Assembly: GCF_036174265.1 (NCBI RefSeq)
Contig: NZ_CP108055.1
Span: 7,502,001-7,566,000, forward strand
Length of the DNA stretch: 64,000 nt
DNA from: Streptomyces sp. NBC_00285
GTDB lineage: Bacteria > Actinomycetota > Actinomycetes > Streptomycetales > Streptomycetaceae
Reading direction: 5' to 3'
Shown here one piece after another: positions 56,532 through 64,000 of the stretch (position 1 is the first letter of the stretch; each line of letters opens with the position of its first letter). The notes below the pieces were generated by a model that did not search any database, had not been told where the DNA came from, and was given only the letters and a program-made list of their open reading frames with translations. A program made the position numbers and the translations under genes.

Positions 56532-58601
56532 ATGTCCAGAGCCGCCATCTGCTGTTCAGGCGCGGCCTTACTCGTCGCGCTCACCGCAACCATCGCGACC
56601 GCCGCACCTCCGCTCACCGCGACCGCCGCACCTCATGGACCGAAGATCCAGCGCGTCAGCACCGCCGCCGACGGCAGCCAGGCCGACGGCACGTCGGACG
56701 ACGCCGCGATCAGCGCCGACGGCCGCCACGTCACGTTCGTGTCCATCGCGCCGAGCTTCGGCTGCGAGCGCTACGCGCCGTGTCTGCTCGTGAAGGACGT
56801 GGCCGACGGCCGGATCACCAGGATCGACCTCGGCAGCGGGACCACGTACAACTCTCCGATGCCGAGCGCCGACGGCAGCCGTATCGCCTTCTCCGCGGGC
56901 ACCCGGTTCTCGGCGCCCTACCTGTACGACCGCGCCACCGGCCGTGCGGAGAAGCTGTGGCCGCAGGACCCGCCCGGCTTCAACGAGTTGGGGAGCGTGC
57001 AGTCGATCAGCCCGGACGGCACGCACATCGCCTACACCGTCGGCAACCGCAACGGCCCGGAGAACACCAGGTTGCTGTACGTCCGCGACACGGCCACCGG
57101 CACCGACACGCTGATCTCTCCCGCCGAGGAGGGCCAGAAGGGCGGGGCCTCGGTAAGTGGTGACGGGAAGCGGATCGCCTACTCGGTCCGGGGGGACGCC
57201 GAGGGGGACGACCCGAACGACGTGTACGTCAAGGACCGGGTCACGGGCAAGCGGACCCAGGTCGACGCGGACCTCGGTGTCGCCTACCTGATCCGCATCA
57301 CCGCGGACGGCCGCCGGGTCCTGCTCGACGCCGACAGCGGCATCTACGTCCACGACCTGCGCACAGGTGTGTCGCGGCGCGTGGCCGACGGAAGGGCCTT
57401 CTCTGTCACGGCGGACGGCCGGTACGCCGTCGTCGCGGGCGAGGACGGGCAGCGGGTGCGCGACCTGCGGACGGGGCTGCGGGGGACCGTCCTTCCGCCG
57501 ACGGCCCAGGTGGGGGAGGCCGGGCTGGCCGACAAGGGGCGCACGGTGGCCTTCAACGCGCGCGAGTCCCACCTGGTGCCCGGCGACACCAACGGGGAGA
57601 CGGACGTGTTCGTCCTCTCCGGGAAGCTGAGCAGGAATCCGGCACCCCTGCCGTCCGTCACCGAGCGGATCAGCACCACGAGGGAGGGGCAGCAGCGGTC
57701 CGTGGCGTCGTACGACCCGGTGATGGGTCAGGACAAGGTCGTCTCCTTCACGTCGGACGGTGACGTGTTCGTCAACGCGTCGGGCGGTGTCTCCGAGGTC
57801 AACTCCAGTACGCAGAAGCCGTCGTCCGAGGGATCGCCCTGCTACAGCGGACGCATGGTCGGCTATGCGGGCCCGCTCGCATCCGACGGCGGCCCGGGCG
57901 TCCACGTCCGCAACCGCTCGGTCGGCAAGCTCACCAGCATCGGCTCTTACCAGGGCGTCCGCTTCACCTGGGTGGGGCAACCCGTGGTGGACCCCACCTG
58001 CCAGTGGCTCACCTACGTCGCCACGCTGCCCGCCACCGCGACCGAGCCGGACCCGCAGCCCCGTGTCTACCGCTTCAAGTTCAACGGCGGCACCATCGAC
58101 GTGGTCAGCGCTCCCACGGGCGGGGCCGCGGGCAACCCGTCGGTCAACTACAACGCCCGGTACATCGCCTTCGAGCAGGGCGGCGACGTCTACGTCCGTG
58201 ACCTGGACACCGGCGCTCTGGAGAAGGCCGGCAAGCACGCGACGGCGCCCTCCCTCAGTGCGGACGGCCGCAAGATCGCGTACCAGCAGGGGCGTTACGC
58301 CGTGGTCCGCGACCTCGACACCGGCGCCACGAACCGGGTCAGGGGCACCCAGCCCTCGCTCGCCGGGACCGGCACGGCTCTCGCGTACACCTCGGGCCGT
58401 TCCGTGTATCTGCTCGAACTCGCCACCGGAAAACGCCAGTTGGTCAGCGTGGACCGCTGGGGCGGCCGCAACGACCTGCCGGCCGGGCACCCTTCCGTCA
58501 ACGCCGACGGCACGGTCGTCGCGTTCGAGTCGACGTCACCCGATCTGGTGGCGGGGGACACCAACGGGGTGGCGGACGTGTTCCTGCGGACAGTGCAGTG
58601 A
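56532..58601 (+). CDS. Secreted TolB-like beta-propeller protein; TTA at codon 13
   Basis: A 689-aa protein from the ATG at 56532 (AGGGGGAAAC upstream). The signal peptide MSRAAICCSGAALLVALTAT is followed by Ala-rich processing sites. The mature part is built of PD40/TolB-like strands: ISADGRHVTFVS, PSADGSRIAFSA, ISPDGTHIAYTV, VSGDGKRIAYSV, ITADGRRVLLDA, LSADGRKIAYQQ and VNADGTVVAFES, enough for about two propellers. VPGDTNGETDVFV and VAGDTNGVADVFL are repeated loops. No catalytic motif is visible, so a binding or surface role is likely. Codon 13 (56568-56570) is TTA, inside the signal peptide. Confidence 0.88.
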   Translation: MSRAAICCSGAALLVALTATIATAAPPLTATAAPHGPKIQRVSTAADGSQADGTSDDAAISADGRHVTFVSIAPSFGCERYAPCLLVKDVADGRITRIDLGSGTTYNSPMPSADGSRIAFSAGTRFSAPYLYDRATGRAEKLWPQDPPGFNELGSVQSISPDGTHIAYTVGNRNGPENTRLLYVRDTATGTDTLISPAEEGQKGGASVSGDGKRIAYSVRGDAEGDDPNDVYVKDRVTGKRTQVDADLGVAYLIRITADGRRVLLDADSGIYVHDLRTGVSRRVADGRAFSVTADGRYAVVAGEDGQRVRDLRTGLRGTVLPPTAQVGEAGLADKGRTVAFNARESHLVPGDTNGETDVFVLSGKLSRNPAPLPSVTERISTTREGQQRSVASYDPVMGQDKVVSFTSDGDVFVNASGGVSEVNSSTQKPSSEGSPCYSGRMVGYAGPLASDGGPGVHVRNRSVGKLTSIGSYQGVRFTWVGQPVVDPTCQWLTYVATLPATATEPDPQPRVYRFKFNGGTIDVVSAPTGGAAGNPSVNYNARYIAFEQGGDVYVRDLDTGALEKAGKHATAPSLSADGRKIAYQQGRYAVVRDLDTGATNRVRGTQPSLAGTGTALAYTSGRSVYLLELATGKRQLVSVDRWGGRNDLPAGHPSVNADGTVVAFESTSPDLVAGDTNGVADVFLRTVQ

Positions 58602-58630
58602 CAGGCAGTACCTACTACGGGGGAACGAGC

Positions 58631-59899
58631 ATGCAGAGCAAGACACGTCTGGCGGTCACCTTCCTGGCGGCCCTCGCCGCGGCGGCACTGACCGGCCCCG
58701 CGGCGAGCGCGGCTCCGAGCGGCCCGCACACCGAGAAGGCGACCGTGGCCCCGGACGGCACGGACGGCAACGCCGGATCGAGCGGGCAGAGCATCAGCGC
58801 GGACGGCCGTTACCTGGCCTTCGTCTCCCACGCCGACAACCTCGTCGCGGGCGACACCAACGGGCTGGAGGACGCCTTCGTCCGCGACCTGAAGACCGGC
58901 GTCACGCGCCTGGTGAGCACCGGCGAGGACGGCAACCCGTGGCACGGCCACGTCACGGGCGTCTCGCTGAGCGCGAACGGCCGGTATCTGGCCTTCACCT
59001 CCAACGCCACCTACGACACCGCCGACAACCAGATCTGGATCAAGGACCTGAGGACCGGCGCCCTGCAGCGGGCCGACACCGCCGTCGACCCGGACGCGGG
59101 CTACGTGTCCGCCGGCGGCCCCGCCCTCAGCGCCGACGGCCGCTACCTCGCCTTCGTCGCCCTGCAATCGACCTCCGAAGGGCCGGCGGGCGACAGGTCC
59201 AGCCGCGTCTACCGTCTCGACCGCGTCACCGGCGAGCGGGTCCGCATCAGCCAGGTGCCCGGCGAGAACGCCTGGAAGTCCGCCGCCACCAGCCCGTCCA
59301 TCAGCGCGGACGGCAACCGGGTCGGCTACCAGTTCTTCGTGCCGCATCCCGCCTCGGGCGACTGGAGCGACGCCTACGTCCGTGACGTGCGCAGCGGCGG
59401 GCTGATCCAGGCCGACAAGGCGCCGGACGGCAAGGTGTCCACCGCGCAGACCGAGTTCCCGCAGGTCAGTGCCGACGGCCGGTACATGGTCTTCAACTCG
59501 CTCGACTCACAACTGACGCCGGGCGACACCAATAACGGGCACAACGTCTTCGTCCGTGACCTGAAGACGGGCCAGGTACGCCGGATCGACGCCGCCGACC
59601 CTTCCGGCTTCACCGCGTACCCGCAGCTCGGCGCGGACAGCCGGCACCTCGTGTACGTCGAGGACGCCGACCCGGACCACCCGAGCCAGGCCTATGTGCG
59701 CGACCTGCGCACCGGGCGCACGGTGCTCGCCAGCCCCACGGTGCAGGGCGGCCCGAGCGGTTCCTACGGTGTCGACTTCCCGGTGATCGACCGGGACGGC
59801 CGTACGGTCGCCTTCAGCAGCTGGGCCAAGGATCTCGTGCCCGGCGACACCGGGGAGCCCGACTACGTCACCCACGTCTACGTCCGTCACCTGAAGTGA
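58631..59899 (+). CDS. Secreted TolB-like beta-propeller protein (paralogue)
   Basis: A 422-aa protein. The signal peptide MQSKTRLAVTFLAALAAAAL ends near AASA. PD40-type strands repeat: ISADGRYLAFVS, LSANGRYLAFTS, LSADGRYLAFVA, ISADGNRVGYQF, VSADGRYMVFNS and IDRDGRTVAFSS, with loops such as VAGDTNGLEDAFVRDLKTG. This is about six blades, one propeller. It is a shorter relative of the preceding protein. ATG at 58631 has GGGGGAAC 5-12 nt upstream; a GTG at 58598 that overlaps the previous stop (GTGA) is an alternative. Both genes are probably one transcript. Confidence 0.9.
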   Translation: MQSKTRLAVTFLAALAAAALTGPAASAAPSGPHTEKATVAPDGTDGNAGSSGQSISADGRYLAFVSHADNLVAGDTNGLEDAFVRDLKTGVTRLVSTGEDGNPWHGHVTGVSLSANGRYLAFTSNATYDTADNQIWIKDLRTGALQRADTAVDPDAGYVSAGGPALSADGRYLAFVALQSTSEGPAGDRSSRVYRLDRVTGERVRISQVPGENAWKSAATSPSISADGNRVGYQFFVPHPASGDWSDAYVRDVRSGGLIQADKAPDGKVSTAQTEFPQVSADGRYMVFNSLDSQLTPGDTNNGHNVFVRDLKTGQVRRIDAADPSGFTAYPQLGADSRHLVYVEDADPDHPSQAYVRDLRTGRTVLASPTVQGGPSGSYGVDFPVIDRDGRTVAFSSWAKDLVPGDTGEPDYVTHVYVRHLK

Positions 59900-59957
59900 T
59901 CGACCGCATCCTGAGACAACGGTGAGCGGGGCGCGGGGGTTGTGCCAGACTTCCCCC

Positions 59958-60008
59958 GTGCTCTCGTTCGCCACGATTATTGGCAGCAGGCGCGCCGGTC
60001 CGCAGTGA
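59958..60008 (+). CDS. Candidate cimA leader peptide with tandem Ile codons, 16 aa
   Basis: GTG at 59958 opens a frame encoding VLSFATIIGSRRAGPQ. Codons 7 and 8 are ATT ATT, rare in this genome where ATC is the usual Ile codon. It ends 55 bp before a terminator hairpin with a T-tract. Isoleucine is the product of the citramalate route encoded downstream, so attenuation by Ile is attractive. No good ribosome binding site precedes the GTG, and an overlapping frame from 59942 also exists, so this is a hypothesis. Confidence 0.4.
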   Translation: MLSFATIIGSRRAGPQ

Positions 60009-60063
60009 CCGCCACGTACGACCAGGTACGGGCGGACACCGTCGTCTTCGACCCGCGCGCAGA

Positions 60064-60088
60064 CCTCTCGCACCCGCGAGGGGTTTTT
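60064..60088 (+). terminator. Attenuator-like terminator in the cimA leader
   Basis: CCTCTCGC pairs with GCGAGGGG (one T-G wobble) around ACCC and is followed by TTTTT. It lies 112 bp upstream of cimA, not after a gene end, which is the layout of an attenuator. The 301-bp gap 59900-60200 otherwise holds only the possible leader peptide. Confidence 0.7.
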
Positions 60089-60200
60089 CGCTTTTCTGGC
60101 CCACCCACAGCCAGAAGTGAGAGCGCGAGGGAGTATGTGGAGGCGGTGGAGCCGGTCATTCCGGTACGACCGAGATCCGATCCTCAGGAGCCTTGAGACC

Positions 60201-61805
60201 ATGACCGCAACCAGCGAGCTCGACGATCAGTTCCACGTCTTCGACACCACCCTGCGCGACGGCGCTCAGCGTGAGGGCATCAACCTCACCGTCGCGGACA
60301 AGCTGGCCATCGCACGGCACCTGGACGACTTCGGCGTGGGCTTCATCGAGGGCGGCTGGCCCGGCGCCAACCCGCGGGACACGGAGTTCTTCGCCCGCGC
60401 CCGTCAGGAGATCGACTTCAAGCACGCCCAGCTCGTGGCCTTCGGCGCGACCCGCCGCGCGGGCGCCAAGGCGTCCGAGGACCCGCAGGTCAAGGCCCTC
60501 CTGGACTCGGGCGCCGAGGTGATCACCCTGGTCGCCAAGTCGCACGACCGGCACGTCGAACTGGCGCTCAGGACGACGCTGGACGAGAACCTGGAGATGG
60601 TCCGCGACTCGGTCTCCTTCCTGGTGTCGCAGGGCCGCCGCGTCTTCGTCGACTGCGAGCACTTCTTCGACGGCTACCGCGCCAACCCCGAGTACGCGAA
60701 GGCCGTCGTACGGGCCGCATCCGAGGCCGGCGCCTCCGTCGTCATCCTCTGCGACACCAACGGTGGCATGCTCCCGGCGCAGATCCAGGCCGTGGTCGCC
60801 ACCGTCCTCGCCGACACCGGCGCCCGGCTCGGCATCCACACCCAGGACGACACGGGCTGCGCGGTCGCCAACACCCTGGCCGCCGTGGACGCGGGCGCGA
60901 CCCACGTGCAGTGCACGGCGAACGGCTACGGCGAGCGGGTCGGCAACGCCAACCTCTTCCCGGTGGTCGCGGCCCTGGAGCTCAAGTACGGCAAGAAGGT
61001 CCTCCCCGACGGCAAGCTGCGCGAGATGACCCGTATCTCGCACGCCATCGCCGAGGTCGTGAACCTGACCCCCTCCACCCACCAGCCCTACGTCGGCGTC
61101 TCCGCCTTCGCCCACAAGGCGGGCCTGCACGCCTCCGCGATCAAGGTCGACCCGGACCTCTACCAGCACATCGACCCCGAGCAGGTCGGCAACACCATGC
61201 GGATGCTGGTCTCCGACATGGCGGGCCGCGCGTCCATCGAGCTCAAGGGCAAGGAACTCGGCATCGACCTGGGCGGCGACCGCGAGCTGGTCGGCCGGGT
61301 CGTGGGGCGCGTGAAGGAACGCGAACTCCAGGGCTACACGTACGAGGCCGCGGACGCCTCCTTCGAGCTGCTGCTGAGGGGCGAGGTCGAGGGCAAGCCC
61401 CTTAAGTACTTCTCGGTCGAGTCCTGGCGCGCGATCGTTGAGGACCGCCCCGACGGCAGCCACGCCAACGAGGCCACCGTGAAGCTCTTCGCCAAGGGGG
61501 AGCGCATCGTCGCCACGGCGGAGGGCAACGGCCCGGTCAACGCGCTGGACCGCTCCCTGCGTGTGGCCCTCGAAAAGATCTACCCCCAGCTCGCCAAGCT
61601 CGACCTCGTCGACTACAAGGTCCGCATCCTGGAGGGCGTGCACGGCACGCAGTCCACGACCCGCGTCCTGATCTCCACGTCGGACGGCACGGGGGAGTGG
61701 TCCACGGTGGGCGTCGGGGCGAACGTCATCGCCGCGTCCTGGCAGGCCCTGGAGGACGCGTACACCTACGGCCTGCTGCGCGCGGGCGTGGAGCCGGCGG
61801 AGTAA
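60201..61805 (+). CDS. cimA: Citramalate synthase (2-isopropylmalate/homocitrate synthase family)
   Basis: A 534-aa DRE-TIM enzyme condensing pyruvate and acetyl-CoA to (R)-citramalate for isoleucine synthesis (TIGR00977 type). It starts FHVFDTTLRDGAQREGINLT. The metal-site region, normally HxHND, reads GIHTQDDTG here (H213, Q215, D216). GYGERVGNANLFPVVAALEL is conserved. The C-terminal regulatory LeuA dimer domain follows (about 400-534) and probably binds isoleucine or leucine. ATG at 60201 has AGGAG 10 nt upstream. The protein is often annotated leuA2. Specificity for pyruvate is by family only. Confidence 0.92.
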   Translation: MTATSELDDQFHVFDTTLRDGAQREGINLTVADKLAIARHLDDFGVGFIEGGWPGANPRDTEFFARARQEIDFKHAQLVAFGATRRAGAKASEDPQVKALLDSGAEVITLVAKSHDRHVELALRTTLDENLEMVRDSVSFLVSQGRRVFVDCEHFFDGYRANPEYAKAVVRAASEAGASVVILCDTNGGMLPAQIQAVVATVLADTGARLGIHTQDDTGCAVANTLAAVDAGATHVQCTANGYGERVGNANLFPVVAALELKYGKKVLPDGKLREMTRISHAIAEVVNLTPSTHQPYVGVSAFAHKAGLHASAIKVDPDLYQHIDPEQVGNTMRMLVSDMAGRASIELKGKELGIDLGGDRELVGRVVGRVKERELQGYTYEAADASFELLLRGEVEGKPLKYFSVESWRAIVEDRPDGSHANEATVKLFAKGERIVATAEGNGPVNALDRSLRVALEKIYPQLAKLDLVDYKVRILEGVHGTQSTTRVLISTSDGTGEWSTVGVGANVIAASWQALEDAYTYGLLRAGVEPAE

Positions 61806-61814
61806 CTCCCCGAC

Positions 61815-62303
61815 TCAGCACGAGTCCTCGGCGAGCTTCTCGAACTCGCCGAGGCTCATCGCACGGTCGTCGGCCCAGACCTGGCCGGGTTTCAGCTTCG
61901 CAAGGTCGGCCGTACGGAATGTCAGGGTGACGCTGTACTCGTAGTTGGACTCGCCCTTCATGAAGCCGAGTTGGTAGGTGTAGTCGGCCACGGGCGTCTG
62001 GGTCCCGGACGGGCGCGCGTGCCAGTCGGTCAGGGGTGAGAAGAGCGGAAAGCCCGCGTTGCCGGGCCGCACCGTGTCGGGCACGTGCCAGCCGGACAGG
62101 TTCGGCCCGGAACCGTCCTTCGCCTTGGTACCCGTGAGCGACAGCCCCTGCACGCGGTCGTCCCCGCAGGGCCGGATCAGCGCGTGCGGCTTCCCGTCCG
62201 CCCCCAACTGCACGGCGGCCAGCGGCAGATCGATCGCCCCGCAGCCGCTCAACAGCCCCGCACCGACAGCCACACCGGCCATCGCGATGACGCACCGTCT
62301 CAT
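61815..62303 (-). CDS. Putative lipoprotein, 162 aa
   Basis: The signal peptide MRRCVIAMAGVAVGAGLLSG is followed by Cys21, a lipobox (LLSGC). The mature part begins GAIDLPLAAVQLGADGKPHA and contains two further Cys residues (RPCGDD and the final C) that may form a disulfide. It is a beta-rich domain with YTYQLGFMKGESNYEYSVTL. I recognise no family with certainty. ATG at 62303 has AGGGGG 8 nt upstream. It converges on cimA with a 9-bp gap and no terminator. Confidence 0.83.
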   Translation of the reverse strand: MRRCVIAMAGVAVGAGLLSGCGAIDLPLAAVQLGADGKPHALIRPCGDDRVQGLSLTGTKAKDGSGPNLSGWHVPDTVRPGNAGFPLFSPLTDWHARPSGTQTPVADYTYQLGFMKGESNYEYSVTLTFRTADLAKLKPGQVWADDRAMSLGEFEKLAEDSC

Positions 62304-62379
62304 CGCCGTCCCCCTCACCCCGGTGTACCGAGCACACCATCGGTCCGGGGCGCGTGGCGACCACCGTTGTGCACCGGTC

Positions 62380-62583
62380 CTATTGCGGTCCTACAACTGA
62401 GTCGAGCGAACCTGCCGCGAGCGCCAGGAAAGCGGCCCAAGTGCCCGGCGCCACGGTGAGGTTGGGGCCGATGGACTTGGAGTCACGGACGTGGACGGCG
62501 GACGGCTCGGTGGCGACCTCGATGCAGTTGCCGCCCTCGCTGCCGCTGTAGCTGGACTTGACCCAGTGGAGTGCGGTGCTCAT
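62380..62583 (-). CDS. DUF397 protein, 67 aa
   Basis: A single DUF397 domain: ALHWVKSSYSGSEGGNCIEV, VHVRDSK and the C-terminal TWAAFLALAAGS. Its ATG overlaps the stop of the upstream XRE gene by 4 bp (ATGA), so translation is coupled. DUF397 proteins in Streptomyces are usually encoded next to WhiJ-like XRE regulators and are thought to be their partner or antagonist in developmental control; that role is family knowledge and not shown here. Confidence 0.93.
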   Translation of the reverse strand: MSTALHWVKSSYSGSEGGNCIEVATEPSAVHVRDSKSIGPNLTVAPGTWAAFLALAAGSLDSVVGPQ

Positions 62584-63386
62584 CGGTCTCCTAGCAATCC
62601 GTGCAGGAAGCGCACGCTCTCGTCGGGCGAGAGGGCCTGTGACCGCAGCATTCCATACTTGTGGTGATAGTCGCTGACCTCGTCGGGATCGTCCAGAAGG
62701 AAGCTCGCACGCTGGACTTCCAGGTAGACCAGGCGATCGAAGTCGGGTGTTTCCAGCAGCACCATGGGCCCGTCGAGACAGGCGTGCGGGGTGCGGTCCT
62801 CGGGCATGATCTGGAAGCCCATGTGGACGGGGGCGGTGTACTCCAGGATCTGGCGGATCTGGTCCCGCATCACGTCCGGCCCACCGACCTGACGGCGCAG
62901 GACGCTCTCCTCGATGACGAAATGGCCCACGGGTGGCCGTTCCCGCTGCCACACCAACTGCCGTTCCATACGGGACTGCACCCATTGCTCGGCGGTCTCG
63001 CTCCCCAGGGCCGGATACCGGTAGCCGACGACCGCACGGCAGTACTCCTGGGTCTGAAGAAGTCCCGGCACCACCTGTGTCTCGTACGAGAGGAAGCTCA
63101 TGGCCTCCTGCTCATGATCCACCAACGACTGCGCGAACTGCACCACCTTCTCCCGCACCGGCATCCGCTCCACGAGCAACGCCAACGCGCCCTTCGTGCC
63201 GAGCAGTTCGTCGAACTGTTCCGCCCGGTCCGGTTGCAGGGCCAGCCTTCCCTGCTCGATCGACCCCACCGTGTCGACGTGGACGCTCGCCGCTTCGGCG
63301 AACTGTTCCTGTGTCAGACGGGCGTGCTTGCGATAGTGCGCCACGAGCGAGCCGACCACCTGCCACGAACCGACCTTCTTCGACAT
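62580..63386 (-). CDS. XRE family regulator with DUF5753 domain (WhiJ-like)
   Basis: A 268-aa protein. The Xre helix-turn-helix is at residues about 13-65 (LVAHYRKHARLTQEQFAEAA, SVHVDTVGSIEQGRLALQP). The C-terminal DUF5753 domain has MSFLSYETQVVPGLLQTQEY, CRAVVGYRYPALG and MVLLETPDFDRLVYLE. ATG at 63386 (GGGGGAAG upstream) begins MSKKVGSW. It forms a translationally coupled pair with the DUF397 gene and is divergent from a HATPase gene, the three-gene arrangement seen around whiJ-type loci. It likely binds the repeats at 63421-63452. Confidence 0.93.
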   Translation of the reverse strand: MSKKVGSWQVVGSLVAHYRKHARLTQEQFAEAASVHVDTVGSIEQGRLALQPDRAEQFDELLGTKGALALLVERMPVREKVVQFAQSLVDHEQEAMSFLSYETQVVPGLLQTQEYCRAVVGYRYPALGSETAEQWVQSRMERQLVWQRERPPVGHFVIEESVLRRQVGGPDVMRDQIRQILEYTAPVHMGFQIMPEDRTPHACLDGPMVLLETPDFDRLVYLEVQRASFLLDDPDEVSDYHHKYGMLRSQALSPDESVRFLHGLLGDR

Positions 63387-63420
63387 GGTCAATTTCTTCC
63401 CCCGTACGCAGCCCAAGTCC

Positions 63421-63452
63421 TCGTAGTGGACTCGTAGTAATGAGAACTACGA
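63421..63452. promoter_or_regulatory. Operator repeats between the XRE and HATPase genes
   Basis: TCGTAGT occurs at 63421-63427 and 63432-63438, and its inverse ACTACGA at 63446-63452. The last two make a perfect 7-bp palindrome with a 7-bp spacer. The site lies between divergent starts at 63386 and 63499 and is a likely binding site for the XRE regulator. Confidence 0.6.
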
Positions 63453-63498
63453 CCTCACTCACTGCCCCACGATAGTCACCGCCTGTGACAGTCGCCCC

Positions 63499-63918
63499 GT
63501 GAACAGCCAACCCCAACTCCTCCACGCCCGCACCGCCCTGTATCCCCGCGACCGCAGGTCAGTAGCCGTGGCCAGGGATCTCACCCGCGTCACCCTGACC
63601 GACTGGGGGCTGGCCCAGCGGAGCGACGACGTACTGCTCTGCGTGAGCGAGCTCGCCACCAACGCCCTCCTGCACGGCGTCCCGCCGAACCGCTGCTTTC
63701 AGCTCGCCCTGAGCCTCGCCACCGACGGAGTCCTCCGCGTCGAGGTCCACGACAGCGGTCCCGGCGAGATCCACCCCGCGCACCCCTTCCCGAGCCCGGA
63801 CACCGAACGCGGTAGCGGCCTTCTCCTCGTCGCCGCGCTGGCCGACGACTGGGGCGTCCGTGAACGGGATCCGGGCAAAGTCGTCTGGTGTGAGTTCCGG
63901 GGCGGCGGGCCGTCTTGA
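63499..63918 (+). CDS. ATP-binding (RsbW-like HATPase_c) protein
   Basis: A 139-aa GHKL-fold protein. It has the N box in SELATNALLHGVPPN, G1 in EVHDSGPGEI and G2 in ERGSGLLLVAALADDWG. Such small proteins are anti-sigma-factor or serine-kinase-like regulators. It lies divergently next to the XRE/DUF397 pair, as is common at whiJ- and abaA-type loci. The GTG at 63499 has no obvious ribosome site. A downstream target is not visible in the window. Confidence 0.9.
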   Translation: MNSQPQLLHARTALYPRDRRSVAVARDLTRVTLTDWGLAQRSDDVLLCVSELATNALLHGVPPNRCFQLALSLATDGVLRVEVHDSGPGEIHPAHPFPSPDTERGSGLLLVAALADDWGVRERDPGKVVWCEFRGGGPS

Positions 63919-63995
63919 CGGTCCTGTGGGCCGCCAGTTAACTCCCGGCGTGAGGTAAGTCACGAGTGGATTACGAGAGCCAAGGGGGAAGCTCC

Positions 63996-64000
63996 ATGCG
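63996..64000 (+). CDS. Start of a gene running off the window
   Basis: ATG at 63996-63998 follows AAGGGGGAA (63982-63990) at a good distance. Only two codons are visible. The 77 bp before it (GTTAACTCC, GGATTACGAG) may hold its promoter. Confidence 0.45.

Noticed and set aside
59942..60196. An 84-codon frame upstream of cimA
   Set aside because: It would read through the attenuator hairpin, has no recognisable domain and overlaps a better leader candidate. It could still be the translated leader, so it is not fully excluded.
59900..60200. T-box riboswitch before cimA
   Set aside because: No T-box core sequence or specifier hairpin was found, and a peptide-type attenuator explains the layout better.

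Overview
The window is a piece of a Streptomyces chromosome. G+C is very high, codon third positions are almost all G or C, GTG starts are common, and several families are typical of the genus: a DUF397/XRE/HATPase triad, MmpL-type and DHA2 exporters, TTA-containing genes and short GC-rich dispersed repeats. From memory, the gene order (cysteine desulfurase - mnmA - ligA - GGDEF/EAL - gatCAB - ilvBNC - serA - leuB - ilvE - cimA) matches the conserved core of S. coelicolor around SCO5485 to SCO5530. I could not check that alignment. I see no rRNA, tRNA, CRISPR array, insertion sequence or prophage.

Layout. 0-9 kb: a TetR regulator divergent from two small membrane proteins, then cysteine desulfurase and MnmA (tRNA thiolation) separated by a Tat multicopper oxidase and a Tat amidase, then small enzymes (alpha/beta hydrolase, DUF427, LOG, SDR). 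9-19 kb: a MetE-like protein with ligA, a membrane GGDEF-EAL protein (RmdB-like), and the gatC-gatA-(small membrane protein)-gatB operon. 19-30 kb: a methyltransferase, an MmpL transporter with an overlapping GNAT, a large ATPase-LuxR regulator, a PQQ-type sugar dehydrogenase lipoprotein, an aldo/keto reductase and a D-2-hydroxyacid dehydrogenase. 30-40 kb: a second c-di-GMP protein (PAS-GGDEF-degenerate EAL), the ilvBNC operon behind a leader-peptide attenuator, and serA. 40-51 kb: an MFS pump/TetR pair, a PucR-type regulator divergent from proline catabolism (proline dehydrogenase, PruA), a proline-iminopeptidase-like hydrolase, an MDR oxidoreductase/LysR pair, and a Tat purple acid phosphatase. 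51-62 kb: leuB, ilvE, a two-gene unit (membrane PLD-like protein plus KamA-type radical SAM enzyme), two secreted beta-propeller proteins, and cimA behind its own attenuator-like leader. 62-64 kb: a lipoprotein and the XRE/DUF397/HATPase regulatory triad.

How the genes work together. Branched-chain amino acid synthesis dominates (ilvB, ilvN, ilvC, leuB, ilvE, cimA), and two units carry upstream leaders that look like ribosome-mediated attenuators using rare Ile/Leu/Val codons. Two c-di-GMP proteins lie 16 kb apart. The first keeps a full EAL phosphodiesterase site; the second keeps GGDEF and an I-site but has lost EAL. In-frame TTA codons (bldA-dependent) occur in four genes: the RmdB-like gene directly after GGDEF, the aldo/keto reductase, the PLD-like gene (codon 17) and the first propeller gene (codon 13).

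The best candidate for an undescribed system is the 53.8-59.9 kb block. A TTA-gated membrane protein is probably co-transcribed with a KamA-family enzyme that lacks both aspartates used by lysine 2,3-aminomutase to recognise lysine. Two secreted propeller proteins follow, the first also TTA-gated.
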